From positions 1-11,018 of the forward strand of contig JAQTVX010000047.1 in NCBI GenBank assembly GCA_028706585.1: a stretch of 11,018 bases of DNA, read 5' to 3'. A program made the position numbers and the translations under genes. Numbering within the stretch: the stretch's first letter is position 1; every line of letters begins with the position of its first letter. Of the stretch, positions 1 through 6,729 are shown piece after piece. This DNA is from Candidatus Krumholzibacteriia bacterium (lineage in GTDB: Bacteria; Krumholzibacteriota; Krumholzibacteriia; Krumholzibacteriales; Krumholzibacteriaceae). The notes below the pieces were generated by a model, which was not told the DNA's origin, ran no database searches, and saw only the letters and a list, made by a program, of their open reading frames with translations.

Positions 1-383
1 ACACAGAGCGCGAAACGCTTTCCCTCGAGCCCCGCAAGGACGCGCTTGTGATACTCGGGAGAGAGGTTGATCCCCGCGAAGATCACCGGGAATGAGGCCT
101 CCTCCGGGAGGGCCTCGATCGCGGCGCGCGCACCGAGATAGGAGCCGCCGATGCCGCAGACGACCAGACAGTCGTTCTCGTCCTGTATGCGCTTCGCGAT
201 ATCGGTGATTTTCCGGAGATCCCTCTTCGGAGCTAGCGGTAGATCGAGCCATCCGAGCATGGATGCGCCGGCGCCCTCTCTCCGCACGAGGGAGCGGAGC
301 TCGTCGAGCGAAGCGCCCAGTGAGTCGGTCAGTTCGCTTTCCGACACATGCGCGCGTGAAAGCGATGTATCGAGATCGAGCAT
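1..383 (-). CDS. pgi: Glucose-6-phosphate isomerase, N-terminal part (truncated by window edge)
   Basis: Interconverts glucose-6-phosphate and fructose-6-phosphate in the cytoplasm (glycolysis and gluconeogenesis). The first 127 residues are visible; the 3' end lies beyond position 1. Reading from the ATG at 383-381, residues 77-87 are GIGGSYLGARA, the hallmark phosphosugar-binding segment of the short (about 430-450 residue) PGI type found in Firmicutes and Thermotoga. It is followed by the conserved FAGxNLSPEYH segment (residues 102-112). The start is supported by a GGGAGGGT ribosome-binding site at 387-394, 3-4 nt from the ATG. The gene lies 70 bp downstream of ftcD on the same strand with no hairpin-plus-T-run between them, so read-through from the ftcD promoter is likely. 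Family assignment is firm; catalytic residues further downstream cannot be seen. Confidence 0.93.
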   Translation of the reverse strand, partial: MLDLDTSLSRAHVSESELTDSLGASLDELRSLVRREGAGASMLGWLDLPLAPKRDLRKITDIAKRIQDENDCLVVCGIGGSYLGARAAIEALPEEASFPVIFAGINLSPEYHKRVLAGLEGKRFALC

Positions 384-453
384 TGCACCCTCCCGTCGTT
401 CCGCGATATTCCGATTTCCCGGCTCGGGGCGATCCGTGGGCGAATCGTGCGGC

Positions 454-2130
454 TTATTTCTCCCTGCCGATCATCTTTTCCGCGAGGAGGACCGTCTCTT
501 CCGTGTGGCGGACGATCTCGCCGCGCAACCGGTTCGCCTCGGCCAGCGTTTCCTTCGTGAAGTCCCCGTCGGTGATGCCGGGTATATTGATCATGACGTT
601 CAGGAAAGCCCCCTCGGCGGCCGTTCGTGCCGCGAGAGCGGCCACGCCCCCGTCGCTGATCGAATTCCTGTTGCCCTTCTCGACCACGATCCGCGCGAGC
701 TCCGCCGCCTCGCGTGAGCGCCTGAGCACGCCGAGCGGCACCAGCGTCGCTCCCTTCGTCGCTTCCTGGATCGTGGCTTCACGCAGTCTTTTCTCGGTAT
801 CGGTCGCTTTCGGAAGGCGCGTGGCGTCCATCACCTTGTTGAACGCCTCCGTGTCCCGGTCGACGTCCTCGAGAAGCGCGGTCTTCAGGGTCTGCGCATG
901 AACGCCGGTCTTCTCCATTTCGGCGAACGAAGCCTCGTAGCCTTTCTTGCCGTGGGTGAGAGCGGCAACCATGGACGAGAGGGCCGCGCTGAGCGCTCCG
1001 CTGAGAGCTGCGACGCTGCCGCCACCGGGGGCCGGGGCATCGGTGGAGAGCACGTCCGCGAACGTGTTCATCTTCATTCCGGCGAGGCGGCCCTCCTTCC
1101 TGAACTGGTATTCGATGATCTTCTTGTCCGGCTCGAACGGGTACAGGTCGCTCATTCCCATGGAGAGCACCGCCGTGTGGATGAGCTCCGATTCGGGGAC
1201 ACCGGTTGTCTTCTTCTGTTTTCTCAGGTAATGCCGTCCCGCCTCGGCCATCGCTTCGAGCGGAATGAGACCGACGAGCTCGCTTCCGGTGACGCGCGCG
1301 CCGTGGCTCTCGGCGAGCCTCGCGCATTCGTCGAAGACCGCGTGCGGCGGCGTCACCCTGTAATTGACCAGGTTTATGGAGATTTGCGCGCGAGCGAAAT
1401 CCTCCATGTACCAGCCGACGGCCTTGACCGCCCTGAATTTGCCCGGCGCGAAAATCGTCTCGCCGTTCTCGTTCTTCATGACGGCGCCCGCGGCGTCTCG
1501 TTTGGCGCGCCCCTTCTCGCGGATGTCGAACGCGATCTCGCGTGCAATCTTCACGTCGCGCGTGTTGAGGTTGACGTTGTACGCAATGAGGAACTCGCGC
1601 GCCCCGATGACCGTCGCGCCGCTCTTCGCGTTGAATGCCGCAGGTCCGAAATCCGGTTTCCAGGCGGGATCCTCGAGCTTCGCGGAGAGGCCCTCGTATT
1701 CTCCCTGCCGGACGTTCGCGAGGTTGCGCCGCTCGGGTATCGACGCGGCTTCCTCGTAAAGGTACACAGGGATCCCGAGCTCGCCGCCGACTCTCTCTCC
1801 GAGTTTGCGCGCGAGCGCCGCGCACTCTCCCATCGAGACGCCGGACACCGGCACGAACGGACAGACGTCGGTCGCCCCCATGCGGGCGTGGGCGCCCGTG
1901 TGTGTCCGCATGTCGATGACCTCGGCCGCCTTCGCGATCGCCTTGAATGCCGCTTCGAGAGCCCCATCCGGAGTTCCGATAAAGGTGACGACGGTCCGGT
2001 TCGTGTCCTTTCCCGGATCGACGTCGAGAAGCTTCACTCCTTCGGTTCCCCGGATCTCGGCCGCAATCTGCTCGATCTTCGCAGCGTCGCGCCCTTCGCT
2101 GAAGTTTGGAACGCATTCGACCAGTTTCAT
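454..2130 (-). CDS. ftcD: Bifunctional glutamate formimidoyltransferase / formimidoyl-THF cyclodeaminase
   Basis: Transfers the formimino group from formiminoglutamate (a histidine breakdown product) to tetrahydrofolate, then deaminates it to 5,10-methenyl-THF; cytoplasmic. The protein is 558 residues from the ATG at 2130, close to the 541 of the human enzyme. Residues 1-13 (MKLVECVPNFSEG) are the classic N-terminus. The transferase domain carries DPGKDTNRTVV (38-48) and GAHARMGATDVCPF (79-92), whose His81 aligns with the catalytic His82 of human FTCD as I remember it. After a middle domain, the cyclodeaminase domain (roughly 345-558) opens with APGGGSVAALSGAL. A GTG at 2139 in the same frame would add three residues (MQG). 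I prefer the ATG because homologues begin right at K-LVECVPN, although AAGGCG lies about 10 nt upstream and could serve either. The fused form is the animal-like architecture; many bacteria have two separate genes. No other hut genes are in the window. Confidence 0.95.
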   Translation of the reverse strand: MKLVECVPNFSEGRDAAKIEQIAAEIRGTEGVKLLDVDPGKDTNRTVVTFIGTPDGALEAAFKAIAKAAEVIDMRTHTGAHARMGATDVCPFVPVSGVSMGECAALARKLGERVGGELGIPVYLYEEAASIPERRNLANVRQGEYEGLSAKLEDPAWKPDFGPAAFNAKSGATVIGAREFLIAYNVNLNTRDVKIAREIAFDIREKGRAKRDAAGAVMKNENGETIFAPGKFRAVKAVGWYMEDFARAQISINLVNYRVTPPHAVFDECARLAESHGARVTGSELVGLIPLEAMAEAGRHYLRKQKKTTGVPESELIHTAVLSMGMSDLYPFEPDKKIIEYQFRKEGRLAGMKMNTFADVLSTDAPAPGGGSVAALSGALSAALSSMVAALTHGKKGYEASFAEMEKTGVHAQTLKTALLEDVDRDTEAFNKVMDATRLPKATDTEKRLREATIQEATKGATLVPLGVLRRSREAAELARIVVEKGNRNSISDGGVAALAARTAAEGAFLNVMINIPGITDGDFTKETLAEANRLRGEIVRHTEETVLLAEKMIGREK

Positions 2131-2202
2131 TCCTTGCACCGCCTTGCCGTGTGAAACGCCTCTTTATTGCAATGCCGGCCGGATATGTGGTACTTTGATC
2201 AG

Positions 2203-2229
2203 CGCCGGAGCGATTCCGACGCTCCGGCG
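2203..2229 (-). repeat. Perfect 10-bp stem-loop in the ftcD 5' leader
   Basis: The arms CGCCGGAGCG (2203-2212) and CGCTCCGGCG (2220-2229) are perfect reverse complements around a 7-nt loop. If the promoter at 2240-2268 is right, the hairpin begins within about five nucleotides of the ftcD mRNA 5' end. There it could protect the message or act in regulation. As DNA it could also be a dyad operator between the divergent genes. No T-run follows on either strand, so it is not a standard intrinsic terminator. Confidence 0.6.
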
Positions 2230-2239
2230 GGCGCTTTGT

Positions 2240-2268
2240 AGCATACTAATACGTCTATTGATGGTCAA
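2240..2268 (-). promoter_or_regulatory. Sigma-70-type promoter for ftcD-pgi
   Basis: On the minus strand, TTGACC (2268-2263, 5/6 match to the -35 consensus) is followed by a 17-nt spacer and TATGCT (2245-2240, 4/6 match to the -10). Transcription would begin near 2234, giving a leader of about 100 nt before the ftcD ATG. The -35 box lies only 36 bp from the divergent gene's ATG at 2304, so regulators binding here could affect both directions. This is pattern matching only; no start site is measured. Confidence 0.6.
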
Positions 2269-2303
2269 GTGAGAGCTTGCATGCGCGGGGCGGCGCGATT
2301 CGT

Positions 2304-3077
2304 ATGATTTTCCACGCGAGCGTCATGCTCGATGAGCTCGAGAAGAAGCTCGATCGCGTCGTCCTCGCAGGATTCTATCCCGAGATCCGGATGAACGACG
2401 CCGCATACCTCATGCGGCTCTCGGAAGGAGACGTGAAGCGGATGCGCTCGCTCCTCGATGGGTGCTCCCTCACGACTTTCACGCACGGACCCTTTCTCGG
2501 GCTGGACGCCGCGAGCCTCAACGATCATATCGCCGAATACAGCGCCGGCTGCCTTGTGCGGGGGCTCGAGGTTACGGCAGGGCTCGGCGGCTCGGTGATG
2601 ATCGTTCACACGAATTACTCGCCGTTCTATTCGCGCGCGGGCCTGCGGGCGTGGTTGGGGAACTGGAGCGTCCGGATGCGTCCCATTCTCGAGACGGCCG
2701 ACAGACTCGGTGTGCAGATTGCCCTCGAAAACGTCTGGGATGAGCGTCCAGAGTCGCTCGTGCGCCTCATCGACCTTCTGCCGGAGGGGGCGGCCAAGGT
2801 CTGTCTCGACACAGGGCATATCAACGCCTTCTCGCGGCTCCCCGTGAGACGGTGGTGGGACGTGCTCGGCGGCAAGGTCGTCGCGCTCCACCTCCACGAC
2901 AACGATGGCCTTTCGGACGATCACCTGCCGCCGGGGGATGGAGTATTCGATTTCCCGGCGCTCGTCGAGCTCGTGCGCGCTCTCGAGCCGCTTCCGCTGA
3001 TGACGCTCGAGGTCGATATCTCCCGGGTGGCGAGGGGGAGGCGCTATCTCGAAGAGCTGTTCGCCGGGCGGGCTTGA
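2304..3077 (+). CDS. AP-endonuclease-2 / sugar-phosphate-isomerase family TIM-barrel protein
   Basis: Cytoplasmic metal-dependent TIM barrel of the PF01261 superfamily (IolE/xylose isomerase-like enzymes and endonuclease IV). The protein is 257 residues. Visible ligands follow the trinuclear endonuclease IV order: His61 (FTHGPF), His102 (VHTNY), Glu142 (ALENVW), Asp169 and His172 (LDTGH), His196 (HLHDND), Asp205-x-His207 (DDHLPPGDG) and Glu236 (LEVD). HLHDND...DDHLPPGDG is also common in ordinary sugar-phosphate isomerase/epimerase relatives, so substrate cannot be decided: sugar isomerisation or abasic-site cleavage. I chose the ATG at 2304, which opens directly onto beta-strand 1. A TTG at 2277 in frame would add nine residues; neither has a strong ribosome-binding site. 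Eighteen nucleotides separate it from the SbcD-like gene, so it probably heads an operon with the nuclease pair, which slightly favours a nucleic-acid role. No clear promoter was found for it. Confidence 0.82.
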   Translation: MIFHASVMLDELEKKLDRVVLAGFYPEIRMNDAAYLMRLSEGDVKRMRSLLDGCSLTTFTHGPFLGLDAASLNDHIAEYSAGCLVRGLEVTAGLGGSVMIVHTNYSPFYSRAGLRAWLGNWSVRMRPILETADRLGVQIALENVWDERPESLVRLIDLLPEGAAKVCLDTGHINAFSRLPVRRWWDVLGGKVVALHLHDNDGLSDDHLPPGDGVFDFPALVELVRALEPLPLMTLEVDISRVARGRRYLEELFAGRA

Positions 3078-3095
3078 GGGAGGTCCGGTACAATC

Positions 3096-4238
3096 ATGGA
3101 TACGCTGAGAATGCTCCACACGGCCGACGTGCACATCGGCGCGCCGTTCAAGTTTTTGGGAACGAAGGGAAATGAGCAGCGGCTCGCTCTTCGTGAAGCG
3201 CTGGCGCGAATGGTCGGCATCGCGCGGGAGGGGCGATATCACGTCCTTGCAATCGCGGGGGATCTCTTCGATTCGGCATTTGACTCCACGGAAACCGACG
3301 TTTCATTCGTCATAGGCCTTCTCCATGATGCCGGTGAGCGCTGCCACGTCGTCATTCTCCCCGGCAGCCACGATTATTATGCGCCTGGATCGATTTACGA
3401 GAGGGAAATGAAGCGTTTCGAGGCCGGCGGGAACGTGCACATCCTCACCCCGGAGAAGCGCGTGATCGAGATTCCCCATATATCGCTCGCGGTGCACGGC
3501 AAGGCCCTCTCGTCGAACGTCGCCGCGGACAGCGCTCTGGCGGGCCTGGCACCGGTCGGGCACAACCGATGGAACGTCTGCCTTGCGCACTGCTCGGTCG
3601 CGGGGTTCTCGGCGGATCTCGACGGAGCCGAGACGTCGGCGCGCCTCGAGGATCTCGCAGAGGGCTTCGATTACGTAGCGCTCGGTCACTGGCACTCATA
3701 CAGAATCATAAGGGAACAGGCGCCTCCCGTGCTCTATAGCGGTTCACCCGAAATCGTAGCGCGCGACCAGCAGGGAGCCGGCTTCGCCGTTTCGGTCTCG
3801 CTCTCGGACGAAGGGGTGGCGTTCGAGAGGGTGAGCGTCGGGAAAAGGCGGATTGGACGGCATTCTCTCGACTGCACCGGCGTGCAGTCGACCGAGGAGT
3901 TCGTTAAGAAGGTTCTCGCCGCCGTTCCGGCCGACCCCGATCTCATCCTCGAGCTTTCCCTCGGGGGGTTAATAGGAATCGAGTCGGCGCTCGATCCGGA
4001 ACGTGGATCGGCTGAGCTAGAGAGGCGTTACTTTTCAGTCCGGTTGGCCGGGAAGGGGCCTTCGAGAGAGATATCCAGGGAAGAGCTTCTCGCCGCGCCC
4101 GAGGACACGGTGGCCGGCACCTTCGTGCGGCGCATGCTGAAAAGAATCGAGGAATCCGAAGGTGAAGAAAGGGCGCTCCGCGAGGAGGCGCTCCAGCTGG
4201 CTTTTCAGCTGTTCAAGGGGAGAGACCTCATCGGGTGA
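3096..4238 (+). CDS. SbcD/Mre11-type DNA exonuclease (YhaO-like metallophosphoesterase)
   Basis: Predicted Mn2+-dependent nuclease subunit that works with the Rad50-like ATPase encoded next to it in double-strand-break or hairpin processing. The protein is 380 residues, close to B. subtilis YhaO and E. coli SbcD. The calcineurin-type motifs appear in order: Asp11-x-His13 (TADVHIG), Gly55-Asp56 (AGDLFD), Gly90-Ser-His92-Asp93, His165 (LAHCS) and Gly198-proximal His198-Trp-His200 (LGHWHS). Motif III normally reads GNHD, and the Asn is a metal ligand; here it is Ser91. The C-terminal 160 residues would be the capping and ATPase-binding part. A GGGAGG box about 12 nt upstream supports the ATG at 3096, although MLHTADVHIG at 3111 is an alternative start. 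Its stop overlaps or nearly abuts the next gene, implying a complex. Family is firm; symbol is left blank because sbcD and yhaO cannot be told apart here. Confidence 0.9.
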   Translation: MDTLRMLHTADVHIGAPFKFLGTKGNEQRLALREALARMVGIAREGRYHVLAIAGDLFDSAFDSTETDVSFVIGLLHDAGERCHVVILPGSHDYYAPGSIYEREMKRFEAGGNVHILTPEKRVIEIPHISLAVHGKALSSNVAADSALAGLAPVGHNRWNVCLAHCSVAGFSADLDGAETSARLEDLAEGFDYVALGHWHSYRIIREQAPPVLYSGSPEIVARDQQGAGFAVSVSLSDEGVAFERVSVGKRRIGRHSLDCTGVQSTEEFVKKVLAAVPADPDLILELSLGGLIGIESALDPERGSAELERRYFSVRLAGKGPSREISREELLAAPEDTVAGTFVRRMLKRIEESEGEERALREEALQLAFQLFKGRDLIG

Positions 4239-4276
4239 GGGCGTCCGAATCGGTTCGCAATGGAAGGTTCTTGGGC

Positions 4277-6361
4277 ATGTGGATTGAACGTGTTGCTCTG
4301 GAAAACGTTCTCCTCTTCAAGGAGACTTCGGTTGATTTAGCGCCGGGTCTGAACGTCGTTTTGTCTCCGAACGAGGGCGGCAAGTCGAGTCTTTTCCGCG
4401 GCATCATGGCCGGCCTCTACATGGGCGCGGCGTCGAGAAAGAGCGACGTTCTGGCACTCGCGCGCTGGGGAAGCGACGGGCTCTTCAAGATCGAGCTCGA
4501 TCTGCGGCTCGGCGACTGTTCGTATCGTCTGGTGCGCGATTTCGGCGCGAAGGAGCAGGCGATGTTCCGGAGCGGCGAGCGGAAAGAGTTCAGGAAGGGA
4601 AAAGGCGTCGATGAGTTTCTGAGCGAGCGTCTCCCACTCGATCAGAATCTCTTTCTCCGCGTGTGCGGCGTGCGACACGAGGAGCTCCCCCTGATCGGCG
4701 GCGGCGAGCCGGCGTTCGGCGAACGCATCGAGGAGATACTCGGCGGCGGATGGGGGAACGCCACGCCGGAGAAGGTCCGGCAGACTGTCGAGAGCAAGAA
4801 GAGGGAGCTTCGGCGCGGGATAGATCATCCGGCCAATGAGGCGAATCGGGGCGCCTTGAAACGTTTCATGGATGAGGTCGAGCGGCTCGAAGGGGACGCG
4901 GGCAGGGCATCGGCCCTGGCGAGCAGGCGGGAAGGGCTCCTCAAGGAAATCTCGGGGTTCGATTCAAGGCTGCGGCTTCTCGATGTCGGGCTCGATGTCC
5001 AGAGAACGAAGAAGGAGAAGGCGTGGGAGTATCGCGAGCTCGGGAAGAAGGAACGTTTCCTGCGCGAGAAAGCCGAGGCGGTGCGAAAACGCTTCAGGCG
5101 CATCGATGAGCTGCTGAAGGTGTGGGACGAGCTCGCGGCCGAAGGAAAGCGTTTTCCCGGCGTGCTCGCTTCGGAAACCGAGGCGGGGCTAGATGAGCTG
5201 AGAAACGATCTCGTCCGGGAGAAGCTGCTTGCACAGGAGCTGCTCGAAGGGGGCTCCTCCGGTGGAAGGAAGGCGCAACTCTGGAGACCCGTTCTCGCCG
5301 CTGTACTCGCTCTCGCCGGAATCGCCGGAGCGATTCTTTGGAAACCGATCGCGCTTGTCTTGCCGGCGGCCGGGCTCGCTTTCGCCGCATGGCATCTCGC
5401 AGCGCGCCGGGGCGGAATCAAGGCGGCTTCGTCGAAGAAGCGGGATGAGCTCGAAAAGCTCCGGGAAAGGCGTGCCGAATGGTCGTCCGACCGCCCCATT
5501 GAAGAAGCGGCGTCGCTCGTCGCCGAATACGCGTCCTGGCGGGAGAAGGCGAAGGAGATCGAGACGCGGATAGAGGAGGCCGCGGGAGGCCGGCCCAGCG
5601 AAGCGCGCGCCCTTCTCGAAACGCTAGACGCCGAGTACGGCGCTGCCGCGCTCGATATGAGAGTGTTCGAGGAGTCGCGGGCGGAGCTGGAGCAGTTCGA
5701 CCTTGGCGGGGACGAATCTCTCATGCTCGATCGCGCGATAGACGCCGGGGAGCGGGAACGGGAACGCATCGCCGTCGATAGGGTCAGCAAGGATCGCGAG
5801 CTTGCCGCGCTGGAGCGTATGGACGTGGCCGAGATAGCGGAACGCCTCGAGTGCGCGAAGGAAGGGCTGCAGAGCGCCGAGAGAAAGGTCCTCGTTCTGG
5901 AGGAGATTCTCGCGACGCTCGATGAGGCGCGCCGCCGGATGTCGGGCTTTCTCGCGGAGCGGCTCCCTCCGCTCGCGGGGGCGCACATCTGTCGGATCAC
6001 CGGAGGCCGCTACGACACTCTCTTCATCGATCCGATGACGATGAAGATCGAGGTCGAGCCCGCCGCGGAGGCGCTCGAGAGCGCCGGCTCTTCGCCCGCC
6101 CCGGCGCGCGTCGAGCCCGAGGCTCTGAGCCAGGGCGCGCGCGATCAGATCTACCTGGCCGTGCGGCTCGCGCTGGTGGAGCTCATGAGCCGCGGGGAGA
6201 GGCAGCCGATCTTTCTGGACGACCCATTCGTCCACTTCGACCCGGCGCGCAGGGAGAGGGCCGTCGATCTAATGCGCGACTTCGCGCGGACGCATCAGGT
6301 GGTCATTTTCACCTGCGATCCGGGCTATCGCGACGCGGGGGGATGCCTCATCGAGCTGTGA
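4277..6361 (+). CDS. SbcC/Rad50/YhaN-type coiled-coil ATPase with membrane hairpin
   Basis: SMC-like ABC ATPase, the probable partner of the SbcD-type nuclease just upstream. The 694 residues contain the Walker A SPNEGGKSS (30-38, close to the YhaN form), a charged helical region about 165-330, a hydrophobic double segment at 336-376 (two predicted membrane helices with a WKP turn), a second charged helical region about 381-560, the ABC signature LSQGARDQ (617-624) and Walker B IFLDDPFVHFD (645-655). No CxxC zinc hook lies in the middle; the membrane hairpin takes its place, as I recall for YhaN relatives. At 694 residues it is much shorter than E. coli SbcC (about 1050). I chose the ATG at 4277 because GGAAGG (4262-4267) precedes it by 9 nt and MWIERVALEN is the usual start. 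A GTG at 4235 overlapping the upstream stop (GTGA) would add 14 poorly conserved-looking residues. Confidence 0.9.
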   Translation: MWIERVALENVLLFKETSVDLAPGLNVVLSPNEGGKSSLFRGIMAGLYMGAASRKSDVLALARWGSDGLFKIELDLRLGDCSYRLVRDFGAKEQAMFRSGERKEFRKGKGVDEFLSERLPLDQNLFLRVCGVRHEELPLIGGGEPAFGERIEEILGGGWGNATPEKVRQTVESKKRELRRGIDHPANEANRGALKRFMDEVERLEGDAGRASALASRREGLLKEISGFDSRLRLLDVGLDVQRTKKEKAWEYRELGKKERFLREKAEAVRKRFRRIDELLKVWDELAAEGKRFPGVLASETEAGLDELRNDLVREKLLAQELLEGGSSGGRKAQLWRPVLAAVLALAGIAGAILWKPIALVLPAAGLAFAAWHLAARRGGIKAASSKKRDELEKLRERRAEWSSDRPIEEAASLVAEYASWREKAKEIETRIEEAAGGRPSEARALLETLDAEYGAAALDMRVFEESRAELEQFDLGGDESLMLDRAIDAGERERERIAVDRVSKDRELAALERMDVAEIAERLECAKEGLQSAERKVLVLEEILATLDEARRRMSGFLAERLPPLAGAHICRITGGRYDTLFIDPMTMKIEVEPAAEALESAGSSPAPARVEPEALSQGARDQIYLAVRLALVELMSRGERQPIFLDDPFVHFDPARRERAVDLMRDFARTHQVVIFTCDPGYRDAGGCLIEL

Positions 6362-6380
6362 GCGGACCGCGCGAATTCCC

Positions 6381-6409
6381 TTGTCAAACGGCGTGCTTTT
6401 TCCTACAGT
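6381..6409 (+). promoter_or_regulatory. Sigma-70-type promoter for the EF-Tu domain-II-like gene
   Basis: TTGTCA (6381-6386, 5/6 match to the -35) is followed by 17 nt and TACAGT (6404-6409, 4/6 match to the -10). Transcription would start near 6416, leaving a leader of about 47 nt before the ATG at 6463. It sits 20 bp after the SbcC-like stop codon, so the small gene need not depend on the upstream operon. Confidence 0.6.
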
Positions 6410-6462
6410 CGAGCCATCAATCGGCGCAAAAGTCGGAACCTCTCTCGAAACGGGAGGATTGT

Positions 6463-6723
6463 ATGAAGGAGATCGAGGTTGGGGTCGTCCAGGATTACTT
6501 CGCCAAGATCGGCGTCGCCGCGCTCGAGATAACCACGGGTGGCCTGAAGGTCGGCGAAGAGATTCATTTCAAGGGGCACACGACCGACTTCAAGCAGCGT
6601 GTCGACTCCCTTCAGATCGAGCACGCGCAGGTGAACGAGGTCGGCATCGGCGCATCGGTGGGAACGAAGGTCAAGGACCGGGTTAGGTCCGGAGACAAGG
6701 TCTACAAGATCGTCGAAGAATAG
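6463..6723 (+). CDS. Translation elongation factor-like protein (stand-alone EF-Tu domain II type)
   Basis: An 86-residue acidic/basic protein that resembles only the beta-barrel domain II of translational GTPases and contains no G domain. Visible features are an N-terminal strand EIEVGVVQDYF, the turn ITTGGLKVGEEIHFKGHTT (23-41), QRVDSLQIEH (45-54) and a final KVKDRVRSGDKVYKI segment, matching the domain II plan of strand, KxGDxIxxxG, VxSIQ, and GDxV. Short proteins of this kind are annotated as elongation-factor-like in archaea and various bacteria; their function is unknown to me, with RNA or ribosome binding an inference. A strong GGGAGG site (6452-6457) lies 5 nt before the ATG, and it has its own promoter, so it is probably well expressed. 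It ends 6 nt before the convergent transporter gene. Confidence 0.85.
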   Translation: MKEIEVGVVQDYFAKIGVAALEITTGGLKVGEEIHFKGHTTDFKQRVDSLQIEHAQVNEVGIGASVGTKVKDRVRSGDKVYKIVEE

Positions 6724-6729
6724 CGCGTC

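Noticed and set aside
151..901. Plus-strand open frames over pgi and the end of ftcD
   Set aside because: Both are antisense to recognised genes and without family features.
898..2154. A 418-codon open frame on the plus strand opposite ftcD
   Set aside because: It is fully antisense to a clearly conserved gene, has no recognisable motif and arises from high GC at third positions.
2203..2229. Intrinsic terminator between the divergent genes
   Set aside because: Neither strand has a T-run after the stem, and the flanking genes diverge, so no transcript needs to end here.
2140..2234. THF riboswitch in the ftcD leader
   Set aside because: The leader length fits, but the conserved sequence and pseudoknot elements I remember are absent.
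2265..3242. A 325-codon minus-strand open frame across the TIM-barrel and SbcD-like genes
   Set aside because: It spans two well-supported genes in antisense, is rich in Arg/His/Pro/Glu and shows no domain.
4825..6000. A 391-codon Ser/Arg-rich minus-strand frame opposite the SbcC-like gene
   Set aside because: The extreme serine and arginine content is the mirror of a Glu/Ala-rich coiled coil on the other strand.
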